Positions 1 through 7,576 of a DNA stretch of 30,877 nucleotides are shown in pieces. Within the stretch, counting starts at the first letter, position 1. Each line of letters starts with the position of its first letter. Under the pieces are notes generated by a model. That model searched no databases, had not been told where the DNA came from, and was given only the letters and a program-made list of their open reading frames with translations. Source of the DNA: CAMBRQ01 sp945870325 (GTDB lineage Bacteria > Bacillota > Clostridia > Lachnospirales > Lachnospiraceae); NCBI RefSeq assembly GCF_050313795.1, contig NZ_JBNPMC010000041.1:1-30877 (forward strand). Reading direction: 5' to 3'. The translations under genes and the position numbers were made by a program.

Positions 1-362
1 TGTGATTAAGACATAAATTAGTGCAGGGAATATGCTTTACATATAATTTTTCATCAATGCATACCGTAGAACAATCCTTTTTGAGCAAGGTATGCAAGCA
101 TGCATAGCCTGACTTGTAATTTGCACTATATCACATATCGCCGGACGATTCCGGAACACATGGGATATTTAAAAGCGAATAGCACCCCTCCTGTTCTTTT
201 CACACGCCCACTCTTCCATCTTTCACCCAATATTTCTCCATGTATCACCCCGGTATCCCCACCAATCCCCCCACACATTCACTCCCACCAGTATCCCCAC
301 CAATACCGCTCCACACATCCACTCCCGCCGGAATCCCACACTGGAGATAGCCTTGAGTCCAC
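1..362. other. Gene-free stretch left of the inverted repeat
   Basis: I see no credible gene here. An open frame can be drawn from about 100 across the inverted repeat to 531, but its composition (Pro/His/Ser rich, no ribosome binding site, running through a palindrome) marks it as chance. The right half (about 185-345) is strongly pyrimidine-rich on the plus strand and contains an imperfect tandem repeat listed separately. It may be the far downstream region of the carboxypeptidase gene or the flank of a gene outside the window. Confidence 0.5.
253..330. repeat. Two-copy imperfect tandem repeat, C-rich on plus strand
   Basis: Two units of about 38 and 40 bases each begin GTATCCCCACCAAT and continue through a CCACACAT-CACTCCC segment (starts at 253 and 291). 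The complementary strand therefore carries several runs of three to six G separated by 5-11 bases, which could in principle fold as a long-loop G-quadruplex. No function is visible. It ends about 30 bases before the large inverted repeat. Confidence 0.55.
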
Positions 363-628
363 GGAGATGTCAGGTGCAAGGGCAGGGAAGGTGTGGGCTG
401 TGACCGTATTATTTCGCCTTAGACCCCGTTACAGAAAAAGATACCGTCAGTTCGTGCGAAACCAGGACTACAAGTCCTGGTTTCGAGGGCATCTGAGTCG
501 TAAGACCATCAAGGGCTTACGGCGAATATGACCGGCTAGAACGGACGGTATCTTTTTCTGTTACGAGGTCTTGGCGAAATGATCCGACTACAGCCCACAC
601 CTTCCCTGCCCTTGCGCCGTACACCTCC
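363..628. repeat. Large nested inverted repeat (possible MITE or structured RNA)
   Basis: The outer arms 373-401 and 590-618 are complementary over 29 bases with one mismatch, and weaker pairing extends out to 363 and 628. A second pair of arms, 428-448 and 544-564, matches over 21 bases with one mismatch, and the sequence between (402-427 with 565-589) is partly complementary. The middle holds two more hairpins: 459-487, with a perfect 12-bp stem and 5-base loop, and 499-521, with a 9-bp stem containing one mismatch. The whole could fold as a long stem ending in a multibranch loop. It encodes no transposase and shows no convincing target-site duplication. A miniature inverted-repeat element or a stable non-coding RNA are both possible, and orientation cannot be decided from sequence. 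Confidence 0.75.
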
Positions 629-755
629 AACACTCCACTTTCTCCCCTAAATTCCCAATCAATTCACCTCCCCTTCTCTCTCCACCGCATATTCTTCAAA
701 GGAATCTGATGTTGATAATCGTTTGTTCTCCGACATTCATGCAGTATATGTATTC

Positions 756-2036
756 TTATAATAAGAATTCTTCTGCCGCATCCTCAATCGCACTCCGATA
801 ACTAACTTCTTCTACGGATTCTGTTGCCAGTATATCTACGCTGCCAATCTCTGTTCCGTTTAGGTAATATTTTGCTGCGCCTATCTTATCGCCTTTTTTT
901 ATGGGAGCCTTTATATCTTTCTCTAGAGTAACTTTTCTTTCAATTGTCTTTAAGTCTGCGCCTGTTGTATCAACATATGCAAAGGACTCTTTTTGAGCGG
1001 CATTTACTGTCTTTTCCACTCCCCGTTTGATTTCCACAGGCTCTAGAGCCTTTATCTTTTCTTCCTGATATTTGTTGCATTTTCCAAAGCCATAATTGCA
1101 TAGTGTAATCGCATCACGTACACGGGCTTTACTGTCTTCTGCCGCCATGATGACTGCAATTAATTCTATATCATCCTTCTTCGCAGTTGCAGATACACAG
1201 AATTTTGCCTTGCTGGTAGAACCAGTTTTAAGTCCTGTTGCATACTCATACTGCCTGATTAGTTTATTTGTATTGGTAAGGCCGAACTCGGATGTGCCTT
1301 TTTTGGTTGTATGTGTGATGTTTTCCATCCAAATGGTACAATAATCATGAATCTGAGGATATGTAGTAATTAATTCTCTGGACATCAGCGCGATATCTCT
1401 TGCTGTCGTCAAATGACCGTCTACGTCCAATCCATTGCAATTCTCGAAATGTGTATTTTTCATTCCAAGGTCTTCGGCACGCTGATTCATCTGTGCTACG
1501 AATTCCGCTTCATTGCCACAGATGTGTTCTGCCATGGCAACACAGGCATCGTTGGCACTCGCTACCGAGATACATTTGATCAAAGTATCCACCGTCTGTA
1601 CTTCTCCCGGCTCTAAAAAAACCTGGGAACCTCCCATCGATGCCGCATACTCCGAAGTTGTCACTTCATCTTCCAGATGAATCTTCCCCTCCTCCAATGC
1701 ATCAAAGATCAACAACAACGTCATGACCTTTGTAACACTTGCTGGTGGTCTTGGAGTGTCTGCATCTTTTTCGTAGATTACCTGTCCTGTAGAGGATTCC
1801 ATCAAAATAGCAGAAGGAGCACTGACCTCTATGCCTGATACAGTTTCTCCTTCTGCTGCTTCATCCTGAATATTCTGTTCTTCTTGTACATCTCTCTCTT
1901 CCTGCGTATCTATTCCCTTTTGGGCATCTGACTCATCACGAGTATCCGTGTACATAATCGGTTCTTGCACTGTCATGGCATATACCGGCTGTACACACAA
2001 CAAGGCACTTAATAAAACTGCCATAATTGATTTCAT
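756..2036 (-). CDS. D-alanyl-D-alanine carboxypeptidase (peptidase S11, DacF/PBP5 type)
   Basis: A serine DD-carboxypeptidase that trims the terminal D-Ala from peptidoglycan stem peptides outside the membrane. All three catalytic motifs are present: SVTK at residues 100-103, SAN at 160-162 and KTG at 270-272. The ATG at 2036 is preferred over the longer open frame to 2186 because GAGGAG lies 7 bases upstream and the protein then begins with a normal signal peptide (residues 1-20, ending VYA). An acidic, Glu/Gln/Asp-rich linker (about 25-65) separates the signal from the catalytic domain. The C-terminus ends in an acidic helix-like segment rather than the hydrophobic or basic amphipathic anchor usual in PBP5 proteins, so membrane attachment is uncertain. 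Sporulating clostridia carry several paralogues, so I give no gene symbol. The gene is monocistronic, and a short AT-rich hairpin (752-768) overlaps its stop. Confidence 0.93.
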   Translation of the reverse strand: MKSIMAVLLSALLCVQPVYAMTVQEPIMYTDTRDESDAQKGIDTQEERDVQEEQNIQDEAAEGETVSGIEVSAPSAILMESSTGQVIYEKDADTPRPPASVTKVMTLLLIFDALEEGKIHLEDEVTTSEYAASMGGSQVFLEPGEVQTVDTLIKCISVASANDACVAMAEHICGNEAEFVAQMNQRAEDLGMKNTHFENCNGLDVDGHLTTARDIALMSRELITTYPQIHDYCTIWMENITHTTKKGTSEFGLTNTNKLIRQYEYATGLKTGSTSKAKFCVSATAKKDDIELIAVIMAAEDSKARVRDAITLCNYGFGKCNKYQEEKIKALEPVEIKRGVEKTVNAAQKESFAYVDTTGADLKTIERKVTLEKDIKAPIKKGDKIGAAKYYLNGTEIGSVDILATESVEEVSYRSAIEDAAEEFLL

Positions 2037-2493
2037 ACACTGGCTCCTCACGGGTTTTTGTCTGTTAATATAATTGTAATGAGAATATGTATAAAATATA
2101 CCTGTGCTTTGAAGTATTTTCCGTAATATTATCCCTTGTACACAGACGAAGAGAGGTAATGCTGATAATTCTGACCTGCCCTTCATTGATTCGCCTGATT
2201 ACTCAGACTAGATATAGTGGAAGATAAAGATGTAATTCCACTTTTTAAATTGGACATGATATCCAATTGATAACGAAATATTATTTTTTCTACCTATAGA
2301 CTACCACATTTCCCCAGCAATCGCAAACGTTTTGTCTGATTTTTTTCTTATTTGCTTCATTTTTTGACGACAATTTTCTACAATTTATTTACTCGCGTTT
2401 TCTATCATTGTAATCAGGTACACCCCATTTGTCACTTTGGTACCTACAGGACCTGCTACTGGCAGCTCCCTCCGAATGCTTTGACAACCTAAA
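2037..2493. other. Gene-free leader region of the carboxypeptidase gene
   Basis: No gene is supported. The stretch holds the GAGGAG ribosome binding site of the carboxypeptidase gene and small inverted repeats at 2217-2241 (6-bp arms followed by five T on the plus strand) and 2249-2267 (ATTGGA, 7 bases, TCCAAT). There is also a near-palindrome, CAAACGTTTTG, at 2324-2334 that only loosely resembles a catabolite-response element. I could not pick out a confident promoter; sporulation sigma factors may be used. Confidence 0.4.
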
Positions 2494-2545
2494 AATGAAA
2501 TTTGGGACGTAGTAAAAATGCATTTTACTACGTCCCAATTTCATT
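2494..2545 (-). terminator. Long hairpin terminator after the spore protein gene
   Basis: A near-perfect hairpin of more than 20 bp (arms about 2494-2517 and 2521-2544, tiny loop) lies just beyond the stop of the small spore protein gene. Its GC core is GGGACGTAGT, flanked by A- and T-rich ends, so it could terminate transcripts from either side. Confidence 0.8.
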
Positions 2546-2551
2546 CACTTG

Positions 2552-2755
2552 TTATTTACCAGCCATCTGTTTTTCCTGCTGTTCGATCATTTTCTTAACC
2601 ATATAACCGCCAACAGAACCGTTCTGTCTAGATGTCAGGTCTCCGTTGTAACCATCTGTCAACGGTACTCCTAATTCGTTTGCCACCTCATACTTGAACT
2701 TGTCTAATGCTCCCTTTGCTTCTGGTACTGCTGCTCTGTTTGATGAACTTGTCAT
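2552..2755 (-). CDS. Alpha/beta-type small acid-soluble spore protein
   Basis: A 67-residue protein of the SASP alpha/beta family, which coats and protects DNA in the dormant spore and is degraded by the GPR protease at germination. Both conserved family blocks are visible: the helix around KYEVANELGV (about 21-31) and the C-terminal block NGDLTSRQNGSVGGYMVKKM (about 38-57). Length matches the family (60-70 residues). An AAGGAGGAG ribosome binding site lies about 7 bases before the ATG. The gene has its own hairpin terminator and a possible sporulation-type promoter overlapping the 3' end of recG, which fits late forespore expression. It shows that the organism is, or recently was, a spore-former. 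Confidence 0.95.
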   Translation of the reverse strand: MTSSSNRAAVPEAKGALDKFKYEVANELGVPLTDGYNGDLTSRQNGSVGGYMVKKMIEQQEKQMAGK

Positions 2756-2807
2756 TGTTATACTCCTCCTTTTTGTAACTTTGTAACTTTTATTTTTGTT
2801 ACACCCA

Positions 2808-2835
2808 TAGTATATGGAGGATTTAAATTATTACA
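2808..2835 (-). promoter_or_regulatory. Candidate sigma-G-like promoter for the spore protein gene
   Basis: On the minus strand, TGTAATA (2829-2835) is followed after about 12-15 bases by CATATACTA (2808-2816). The latter resembles the sigma-G -10 element CATACTA. The location, 53 bases before the start codon of a SASP gene, is right. Spacing and the -35 match are imperfect. The -35 element lies inside the last codons of recG. Confidence 0.4.
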
Positions 2836-4853
2836 CTAGAAGTTCCTTCATAATTTGGAAGATTTTTCAACCATTCATTTTCAGTCGTTTCTAACATATC
2901 CGCAGCCTCATTTGCCATCTGGAGAATCTTCGCATCCTGATAGACATCGCCGAGCCGGAAGTCCATCAGACCACTCTGGCGGATGCCGAAGAGATCTCCC
3001 GGACCGCGAAGTCTCAAGTCTTCACTTGCAATCTTAAAACCATCATTCGATTGATTCAATATATTCAAACGCTCTTTTGTCTCTTTTGATTTTGAACTGC
3101 TCATAAAGATACAATAAGACTGGTATTTTCCTCTTCCCACGCGTCCGCGAAGTTGATGAAGCTGTGCCAGACCGAATCGTTCGGAATTCTCAATCATCAT
3201 TACCGTAGCATTCGGCACATCGATTCCTACCTCGATCACAGTGGTAGAGACAAGAATCTGTATCTCATTCTTCCCGAAACGTTCCATAATATCATCTTTC
3301 TCCGACTGGCGCATCTTGCCATGCAGATAGGAAACCACGATCTCATTGCCCAGCTCCGCTTGAAGGGATGCCGCATAATCCATGACATTCTCCACTTCCA
3401 GATGTTCGCTTTCTTCCACCATCGGACAGATGATATAGCACTGTCGCCCCTCCGCTACTTGCTTCTTCATGAATGTATACGCGGTCTTGCGATATCCGGT
3501 ATCTACCACACAGTTCTTGATCGGCAGACGATTTGCCGGAAGTTCATCAATCACAGAGATATCCAGATCGCCATACAGGATGATTGCCAGTGTTCTCGGT
3601 ATGGGTGTTGCACTCATAACCAGTACATGCGGCATCCCGCCCTTTCTGGCGAATGTTTCCCTCTGCTTCACGCCAAAGCGATGCTGTTCATCCGTCACAA
3701 CCAGCGCCAGACAATCATAATTCACCCGATCCTGTATCAAAGCATGCGTTCCAATAATAATACGTGCATATCCACATTCAATCCGATCATATGCCCTGCG
3801 TTTCTCTTTCGTTGTCATAGATCCCGTCAGCAGTTCCACTTTAATCTTAATTTCATACTCCTCGAACAATCTCGTAATCGACTCATAATGCTGTCTTGCC
3901 AGCACCTCCGTTGGTGCCATCATAGCCCCCTGATAACCGTTCAAAGCCACATTCATAAGTGCCAACACAGCCACGATTGTCTTCCCAGAACCTACATCTC
4001 CCTGTACCAGCCTAGACATCACTGTATCCGATGCCATATCGTCGGCAATCTCTCTCCACACCTTACTCTGGGCATTGGTCAACCGGAATGGAAGTCTCCG
4101 GATAAACTCGTCAACCTCCGGCTTCTTCCCGACTACATATTCATTCTCTAATTTTTCATTCTTATCCTTCAATTTTCTAAGCGACAAGATGAATGCGAGA
4201 AATTCATCGAACACCAGACGCTCTCTGGCATGATAGAATACCTCTTTATCTTCCGGGAAATGAATTCCGCGAACCGCATAATTATACTCCGCCAGCCCAT
4301 AACGCATCCGCAGTTCATCCGGCAACACCTCTTTCGACAGATCCAGCCCATCCAGCGCCTGCCTTACCGCTTTTGCAACCGCATTATTCGTAAGTCCTGC
4401 TGTCAGACCATAGATTGGCTGCAGCGTATTCAGTTTATCACCGTATTTCTCACTTGGATAAAAGATCTCCGGATGTTCCATCACCAGTCCGTCCCGCTTA
4501 CGTACCACTCTTCCCCGCAGTGTAATCACGCCACCCCTGGCAAGCGTATTACGCAAGAACGGCATACGAAACCAGATTACTTTTAAACTTCCTGTCAGAT
4601 CCTTAACATATAGCGTCGTTACCTGCATATTCCGGGTTCCGGATACCTGGACCCTCCCAAAGATTGCTCCTGTCACGGTCTGTATCCTGTCTTCTTCAAC
4701 CTCGCTAATAGGTACTGGATCTTCATAAACATCATATCCTCTTGGATAATATCTGATCAGATCTCCCACCGTACTGACACCGACTTTTTCAAATAATTTC
4801 TGCGTCTTTTCTCCAATCCCTTTGATTTCCTTTATACTGGTCTGTTCAATCAT
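2823..4853 (-). CDS. recG: ATP-dependent DNA helicase RecG
   Basis: RecG reverses stalled replication forks and branch-migrates Holliday junctions. The 676-residue protein has the family layout: an N-terminal region with the OB-fold wedge domain (about 55-150), helicase domain 1 with Walker A GDVGSGKT at 285-292 and the DEQH box at 388-391, and helicase domain 2 carrying the GRVGRG motif. The ATG at 4853 is chosen because GAGG sits 5 bases upstream; the longer frame would need a TTG at 4874 without a binding site. The gene follows the yloV terminator, and the spore protein gene follows it. In Bacilli recG is also found near yloU-yloV, so this order is conserved. Confidence 0.96.
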   Translation of the reverse strand: MIEQTSIKEIKGIGEKTQKLFEKVGVSTVGDLIRYYPRGYDVYEDPVPISEVEEDRIQTVTGAIFGRVQVSGTRNMQVTTLYVKDLTGSLKVIWFRMPFLRNTLARGGVITLRGRVVRKRDGLVMEHPEIFYPSEKYGDKLNTLQPIYGLTAGLTNNAVAKAVRQALDGLDLSKEVLPDELRMRYGLAEYNYAVRGIHFPEDKEVFYHARERLVFDEFLAFILSLRKLKDKNEKLENEYVVGKKPEVDEFIRRLPFRLTNAQSKVWREIADDMASDTVMSRLVQGDVGSGKTIVAVLALMNVALNGYQGAMMAPTEVLARQHYESITRLFEEYEIKIKVELLTGSMTTKEKRRAYDRIECGYARIIIGTHALIQDRVNYDCLALVVTDEQHRFGVKQRETFARKGGMPHVLVMSATPIPRTLAIILYGDLDISVIDELPANRLPIKNCVVDTGYRKTAYTFMKKQVAEGRQCYIICPMVEESEHLEVENVMDYAASLQAELGNEIVVSYLHGKMRQSEKDDIMERFGKNEIQILVSTTVIEVGIDVPNATVMMIENSERFGLAQLHQLRGRVGRGKYQSYCIFMSSSKSKETKERLNILNQSNDGFKIASEDLRLRGPGDLFGIRQSGLMDFRLGDVYQDAKILQMANEAADMLETTENEWLKNLPNYEGTSSVII

Positions 4854-4893
4854 ATATGCCTCACACAATTCCAACTCATAACTCTGCTACTAG

Positions 4894-4923
4894 ATTCTAT
4901 GCTATAAATTATACAGCAGCCAA
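4894..4923 (-). promoter_or_regulatory. Candidate promoter for recG
   Basis: TTGGCT (4918-4923) and TAGAAT (4894-4899) on the minus strand are separated by 18 bases, just downstream of the yloV terminator. A second -10-like TATAAT (4908-4913) lies between them without a good -35. Either could serve recG. Confidence 0.45.
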
Positions 4924-4957
4924 ATAATTTCTTCACGAAAACGAATATCCCCAGTGA

Positions 4958-5022
4958 AAAACAGAGCCAGTTCTGCACTTCAGGAACAATTCCCTACAGT
5001 TACAGACTTCTGGCTCTGTTTT
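4958..5022 (-). terminator. Intrinsic terminator of the yloU-yloV operon
   Basis: A 13-bp perfect stem (5010-5022 with 4958-4970, core CAGAGCCAG/CTGGCTCTG) encloses a loop of about 39 bases. On the minus strand it is followed by a U-run. It starts 24 bases past the yloV stop. Confidence 0.8.
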
Positions 5023-5046
5023 ATTCAGATCATTCTATCAGTAGGC

Positions 5047-6720
5047 TTATTCAACAGCAAGCACATAATAATAGATTGGCTGTCCGCCAAAATGCGCATC
5101 CACATCTACATCCGGATACAGGCTTTCAATCTCACTGATGAATCTCTCTGCATCTTCTTCCTTCACATCCTCGCCGTAATACAGGCTGATCAGTTCAGAG
5201 TCATCATCCACAAGCTGAGACAGCATGTCTTTCGTTGTCTCTTCAATCTCTTTGCCTACTGCCAGAATTCCCTTATCGCCAATGCCCATGATATCACCCT
5301 CATGGATCTCTTTATCATCAATATGGGTATCCCTTACCGCATAGGTAATCTGTCCGGACTTCACATTCTGAATTCCTTCTAACATTGCTTCTTCATTCGT
5401 CTTTACATCCGCATCCGGCATAAAGTTAATGATCGCTGTGACTCCCTGTGGAACCGTCTTCGTAGGAATTACGACAATCTCCTTATCCTCTACAAGATCC
5501 TTTGCCTGATTTGCAGCAAGCACAATATTCTTATTATTCGGCAGAATGAAGATCGTATCTGCGTTCACCTGATCAATCGCATTCAGCATATCCTCCGTAC
5601 TTGGATTCATAGTCTGTCCGCCTTCGATAATATAATCAGCACCTAATTCTTTGAAAATATCATTCAAGCCGGCTCCGATAGACACTGTAATGAATCCCAT
5701 CGGCTTTCTTGGCTCGTCTGACTTTTTCTGTGCTTCTTTTTCTGCCTCCTGTGCAGCCACCTTCTCTGCATCGCGAATTAATTTCTCCTGATGCTCCTCA
5801 CGCATATTGTCAATCTTCATACGTGACAACTGTCCGTAAGTCAATGCTCTCTGGATAGCCAGACCCGGATCATTGGTATGCACATGTACCTTTACCACAT
5901 CATCATCTGCCACACATACGATTGAATCTCCGATGGAAGACAGATATGCCTTGAATTCATGCTCATCATTCTCTGTGAATTCTTTTTCTGTTAATATGAT
6001 AAATTCTGTACAATATCCAAACTTAATATCCGCTGTATCCTCAGCACTAACCTTCGTAACAACAGTTCCCGTACTTGGAGTAATGGCACTATAATCAACC
6101 TCTTTACCCTGGAATGCGTCATAAGCACCTTTTACAACTTCCAGAAGTCCCTGTCCGCCGGAATCTACTACTCCTGCTTCTTTTAAGACCGGAAGCATCT
6201 CCGGTGTCTTAGCGAGCACTTCCTCAGCATGCTTGATCACTGCCGGGATAAATATCTCAAGATCGTCGGTCTCCTCCGCCATCTCAGCCGCTTTATCAGC
6301 AATGCCGCTTGCAACCGTAAGAATCGTACCTTCTTTTGGCTTCATAACTGCCTTGTAAGCAGTATCTCTTGCTCTTGCGCAGGCAGCCGCAAGTCCCAGC
6401 ACATCAATCTCTTTTTCCTCGCGGATAGACTTGGTGAATCCTCTTAACAACTGAGAAAGAATTACACCTGAGTTACCTCTTGCCCCACGAAGAGAGCCAG
6501 AAGAGATTGCCTTCGCCAAATCCTTCATATTCGGACTCTCAAGCGCAGTTACCTCCTTAGCCGCTGACATAATTGTAAGAGACATATTAGTTCCTGTATC
6601 ACCATCCGGTACAGGGAATACATTCAACTCATTGATAAATTCTTTCTGTGCTTCAATATTCTGCGCACCTGCCAAAAACATCTTCGCAAGCATATCCACA
6701 TTTATAGTTTTCGTAGCCAC
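5047..6720 (-). CDS. DAK2-domain kinase, YloV/FakA family
   Basis: A 557-residue homologue of YloV and of FakA, the ATP-binding subunit of the fatty acid kinase described in Staphylococcus aureus. FakA phosphorylates fatty acids held by a DegV-family FakB protein. The N-terminal DhaL-like domain shows the metal/nucleotide site DGDTGTN (Asp39, Asp41) and the GARGNSG loop at about 79-85; the C-terminal half is the FakA-type domain. No fakB gene is present in this window, so the substrate carrier must be elsewhere. The start is a GTG at 6720 with AAGGAGG about 10 bases upstream. It follows the Asp23-like gene by 19 bases, forming the conserved rpmB / yloU / yloV neighbourhood, and ends at a hairpin terminator. 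Confidence 0.9.
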   Translation of the reverse strand: MATKTINVDMLAKMFLAGAQNIEAQKEFINELNVFPVPDGDTGTNMSLTIMSAAKEVTALESPNMKDLAKAISSGSLRGARGNSGVILSQLLRGFTKSIREEKEIDVLGLAAACARARDTAYKAVMKPKEGTILTVASGIADKAAEMAEETDDLEIFIPAVIKHAEEVLAKTPEMLPVLKEAGVVDSGGQGLLEVVKGAYDAFQGKEVDYSAITPSTGTVVTKVSAEDTADIKFGYCTEFIILTEKEFTENDEHEFKAYLSSIGDSIVCVADDDVVKVHVHTNDPGLAIQRALTYGQLSRMKIDNMREEHQEKLIRDAEKVAAQEAEKEAQKKSDEPRKPMGFITVSIGAGLNDIFKELGADYIIEGGQTMNPSTEDMLNAIDQVNADTIFILPNNKNIVLAANQAKDLVEDKEIVVIPTKTVPQGVTAIINFMPDADVKTNEEAMLEGIQNVKSGQITYAVRDTHIDDKEIHEGDIMGIGDKGILAVGKEIEETTKDMLSQLVDDDSELISLYYGEDVKEEDAERFISEIESLYPDVDVDAHFGGQPIYYYVLAVE

Positions 6721-6739
6721 TTCTTATGTTCCTCCTTAA

Positions 6740-7099
6740 CTAATCGATGACTCTGACGCCTTCAATGTAGATATTGATCTTATCTACCGGCATTCCTGCA
6801 AATTCTTCCACCTGATACTTCACATTACTGATCAGGTTCTCTGTAACGGCTGAAATACTCACGCCATAAGCAACGATGATATGGAAGTTAATGCTGATAT
6901 GATTCTCTTCGGAGATAGCCACCTGTATTCCTCTGGTAAGGCTCTCCTTCTTCAACAGATGAACCAGCCCATCCTTCATATTCACTGCAGCCATTCCTAC
7001 AATACCAAAACATTCAACTGCCACAGTTCCTGCATACTTTGCAATCACTTCAGGATCGATTGTAACAATGCCCAGATCTGTACTCATACATCCTTTCAT
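6740..7099 (-). CDS. Asp23/Gls24 family protein (YloU-like)
   Basis: A 119-residue Asp23/Gls24 (alkaline shock) family protein. The fold is recognisable from the segment GIVTIDPEVI near the N-terminus and the central alternating hydrophobic strand region around ISINFHIIVAYG. The family is small, cytoplasmic or membrane-associated and linked to envelope stress, but its biochemical role is not settled. The ATG at 7099 is preferred: GGGAGG lies 6 bases upstream, while the in-frame ATG four codons later has only a poorly spaced AAAGGA. A consensus promoter lies about 50-80 bases upstream, so yloU-yloV is a two-gene operon independent of rpmB. Confidence 0.9.
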   Translation of the reverse strand: MKGCMSTDLGIVTIDPEVIAKYAGTVAVECFGIVGMAAVNMKDGLVHLLKKESLTRGIQVAISEENHISINFHIIVAYGVSISAVTENLISNVKYQVEEFAGMPVDKINIYIEGVRVID

Positions 7100-7150
7100 A
7101 TCTTACCTCCCATTTCTATTTTAATAATTTCAAGACATAATAACAAAGAT

Positions 7151-7179
7151 ATTATACTCTTTTTTTCTATATATTACAA
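7151..7179 (-). promoter_or_regulatory. Sigma-A-type promoter of the yloU-yloV operon
   Basis: TTGTAA (7174-7179) and a perfect TATAAT (7151-7156) on the minus strand, separated by exactly 17 bases. It sits between the rpmB terminator and the yloU start. Confidence 0.75.
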
Positions 7180-7223
7180 TAAAAAATTCGTGTTCCCCAT
7201 GCATTATCAATATTTTCACGCAA

Positions 7224-7259
7224 TAAAAAACCCAGATTCCAAACCGAAATCTGGGTTTT
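7224..7259 (-). terminator. Intrinsic terminator of rpmB
   Basis: Stem AAAACCCAGATT with AAATCTGGGTTTT around an 8-base loop, followed on the minus strand by a U-run. It begins 9 bases past the rpmB stop. Confidence 0.88.
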
Positions 7260-7267
7260 AATTTACA

Positions 7268-7456
7268 TTACGCACGCTCAACTCTGCCTGATTTTAAGCA
7301 AGAAGTACAAACATACATTCTCTTTGTAGCTCCGCCTTCTGTCTTAACACGAACTGATTTTACGTTTGATTTCCACATCTTTGGTGTTTTTCTATTAGAG
7401 TGGCTTACATTATTTCCAAAGTGAGCACCCTTTTCACAAATAGCACATTTAGCCAT
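7268..7456 (-). CDS. rpmB: 50S ribosomal protein L28
   Basis: A 62-residue L28, part of the large ribosomal subunit. Two CxxC pairs (Cys4/Cys7 and Cys50/Cys53) mark it as the zinc-binding C+ form. In many bacteria a zinc-free paralogue replaces this form under zinc limitation. AGGAGG lies 7 bases before the ATG. It is monocistronic, with its own promoter (7512-7540), a short leader hairpin and a terminator. Confidence 0.97.
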   Translation of the reverse strand: MAKCAICEKGAHFGNNVSHSNRKTPKMWKSNVKSVRVKTEGGATKRMYVCTSCLKSGRVERA

Positions 7457-7482
7457 GACTGCACCTCCTAACGCTCATATAT

Positions 7483-7499
7483 AGTCTGTCCTCCAGACT
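7483..7499 (-). promoter_or_regulatory. Small hairpin in the rpmB leader
   Basis: AGTCTG and CAGACT (6-bp stem, 5-base loop) lie between the predicted rpmB transcription start and its ribosome binding site. It could stabilise the leader or act in autoregulation. The sequence alone does not show which. Confidence 0.4.
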
Positions 7500-7511
7500 C
7501 ACAACAATAGT

Positions 7512-7540
7512 ATTCTATCAGATGAATCTTAGAATTGCAA
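7512..7540 (-). promoter_or_regulatory. Sigma-A-type promoter of rpmB
   Basis: TTGCAA (7535-7540) and TAGAAT (7512-7517) on the minus strand, separated by exactly 17 bases, about 55-85 bases upstream of the rpmB start. Confidence 0.7.
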
Positions 7541-7576
7541 GCATTATTTATCATTTTCTTGTAATTGCAGCAAAAA

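Noticed and set aside
210..345. Possible short hydrophobic peptide on the minus strand (MCGAVLVGILVG...) within the repeats
   Set aside because: It is produced by the GT-rich repeat units, and I found no ribosome binding site or supporting context.
100..531. 143-residue plus-strand open frame
   Set aside because: It runs through the inverted repeat, is rich in Pro, His and Ser with no binding site, and has no recognisable domain.
2324..2334. Catabolite-response-element-like near-palindrome
   Set aside because: It misses several consensus positions and has no other support.
3153..4151. 332-residue open frame antisense to recG
   Set aside because: It lies wholly within a clear recG gene and is His/Ser/Ile-rich without domain features; it is a shadow of codon use.
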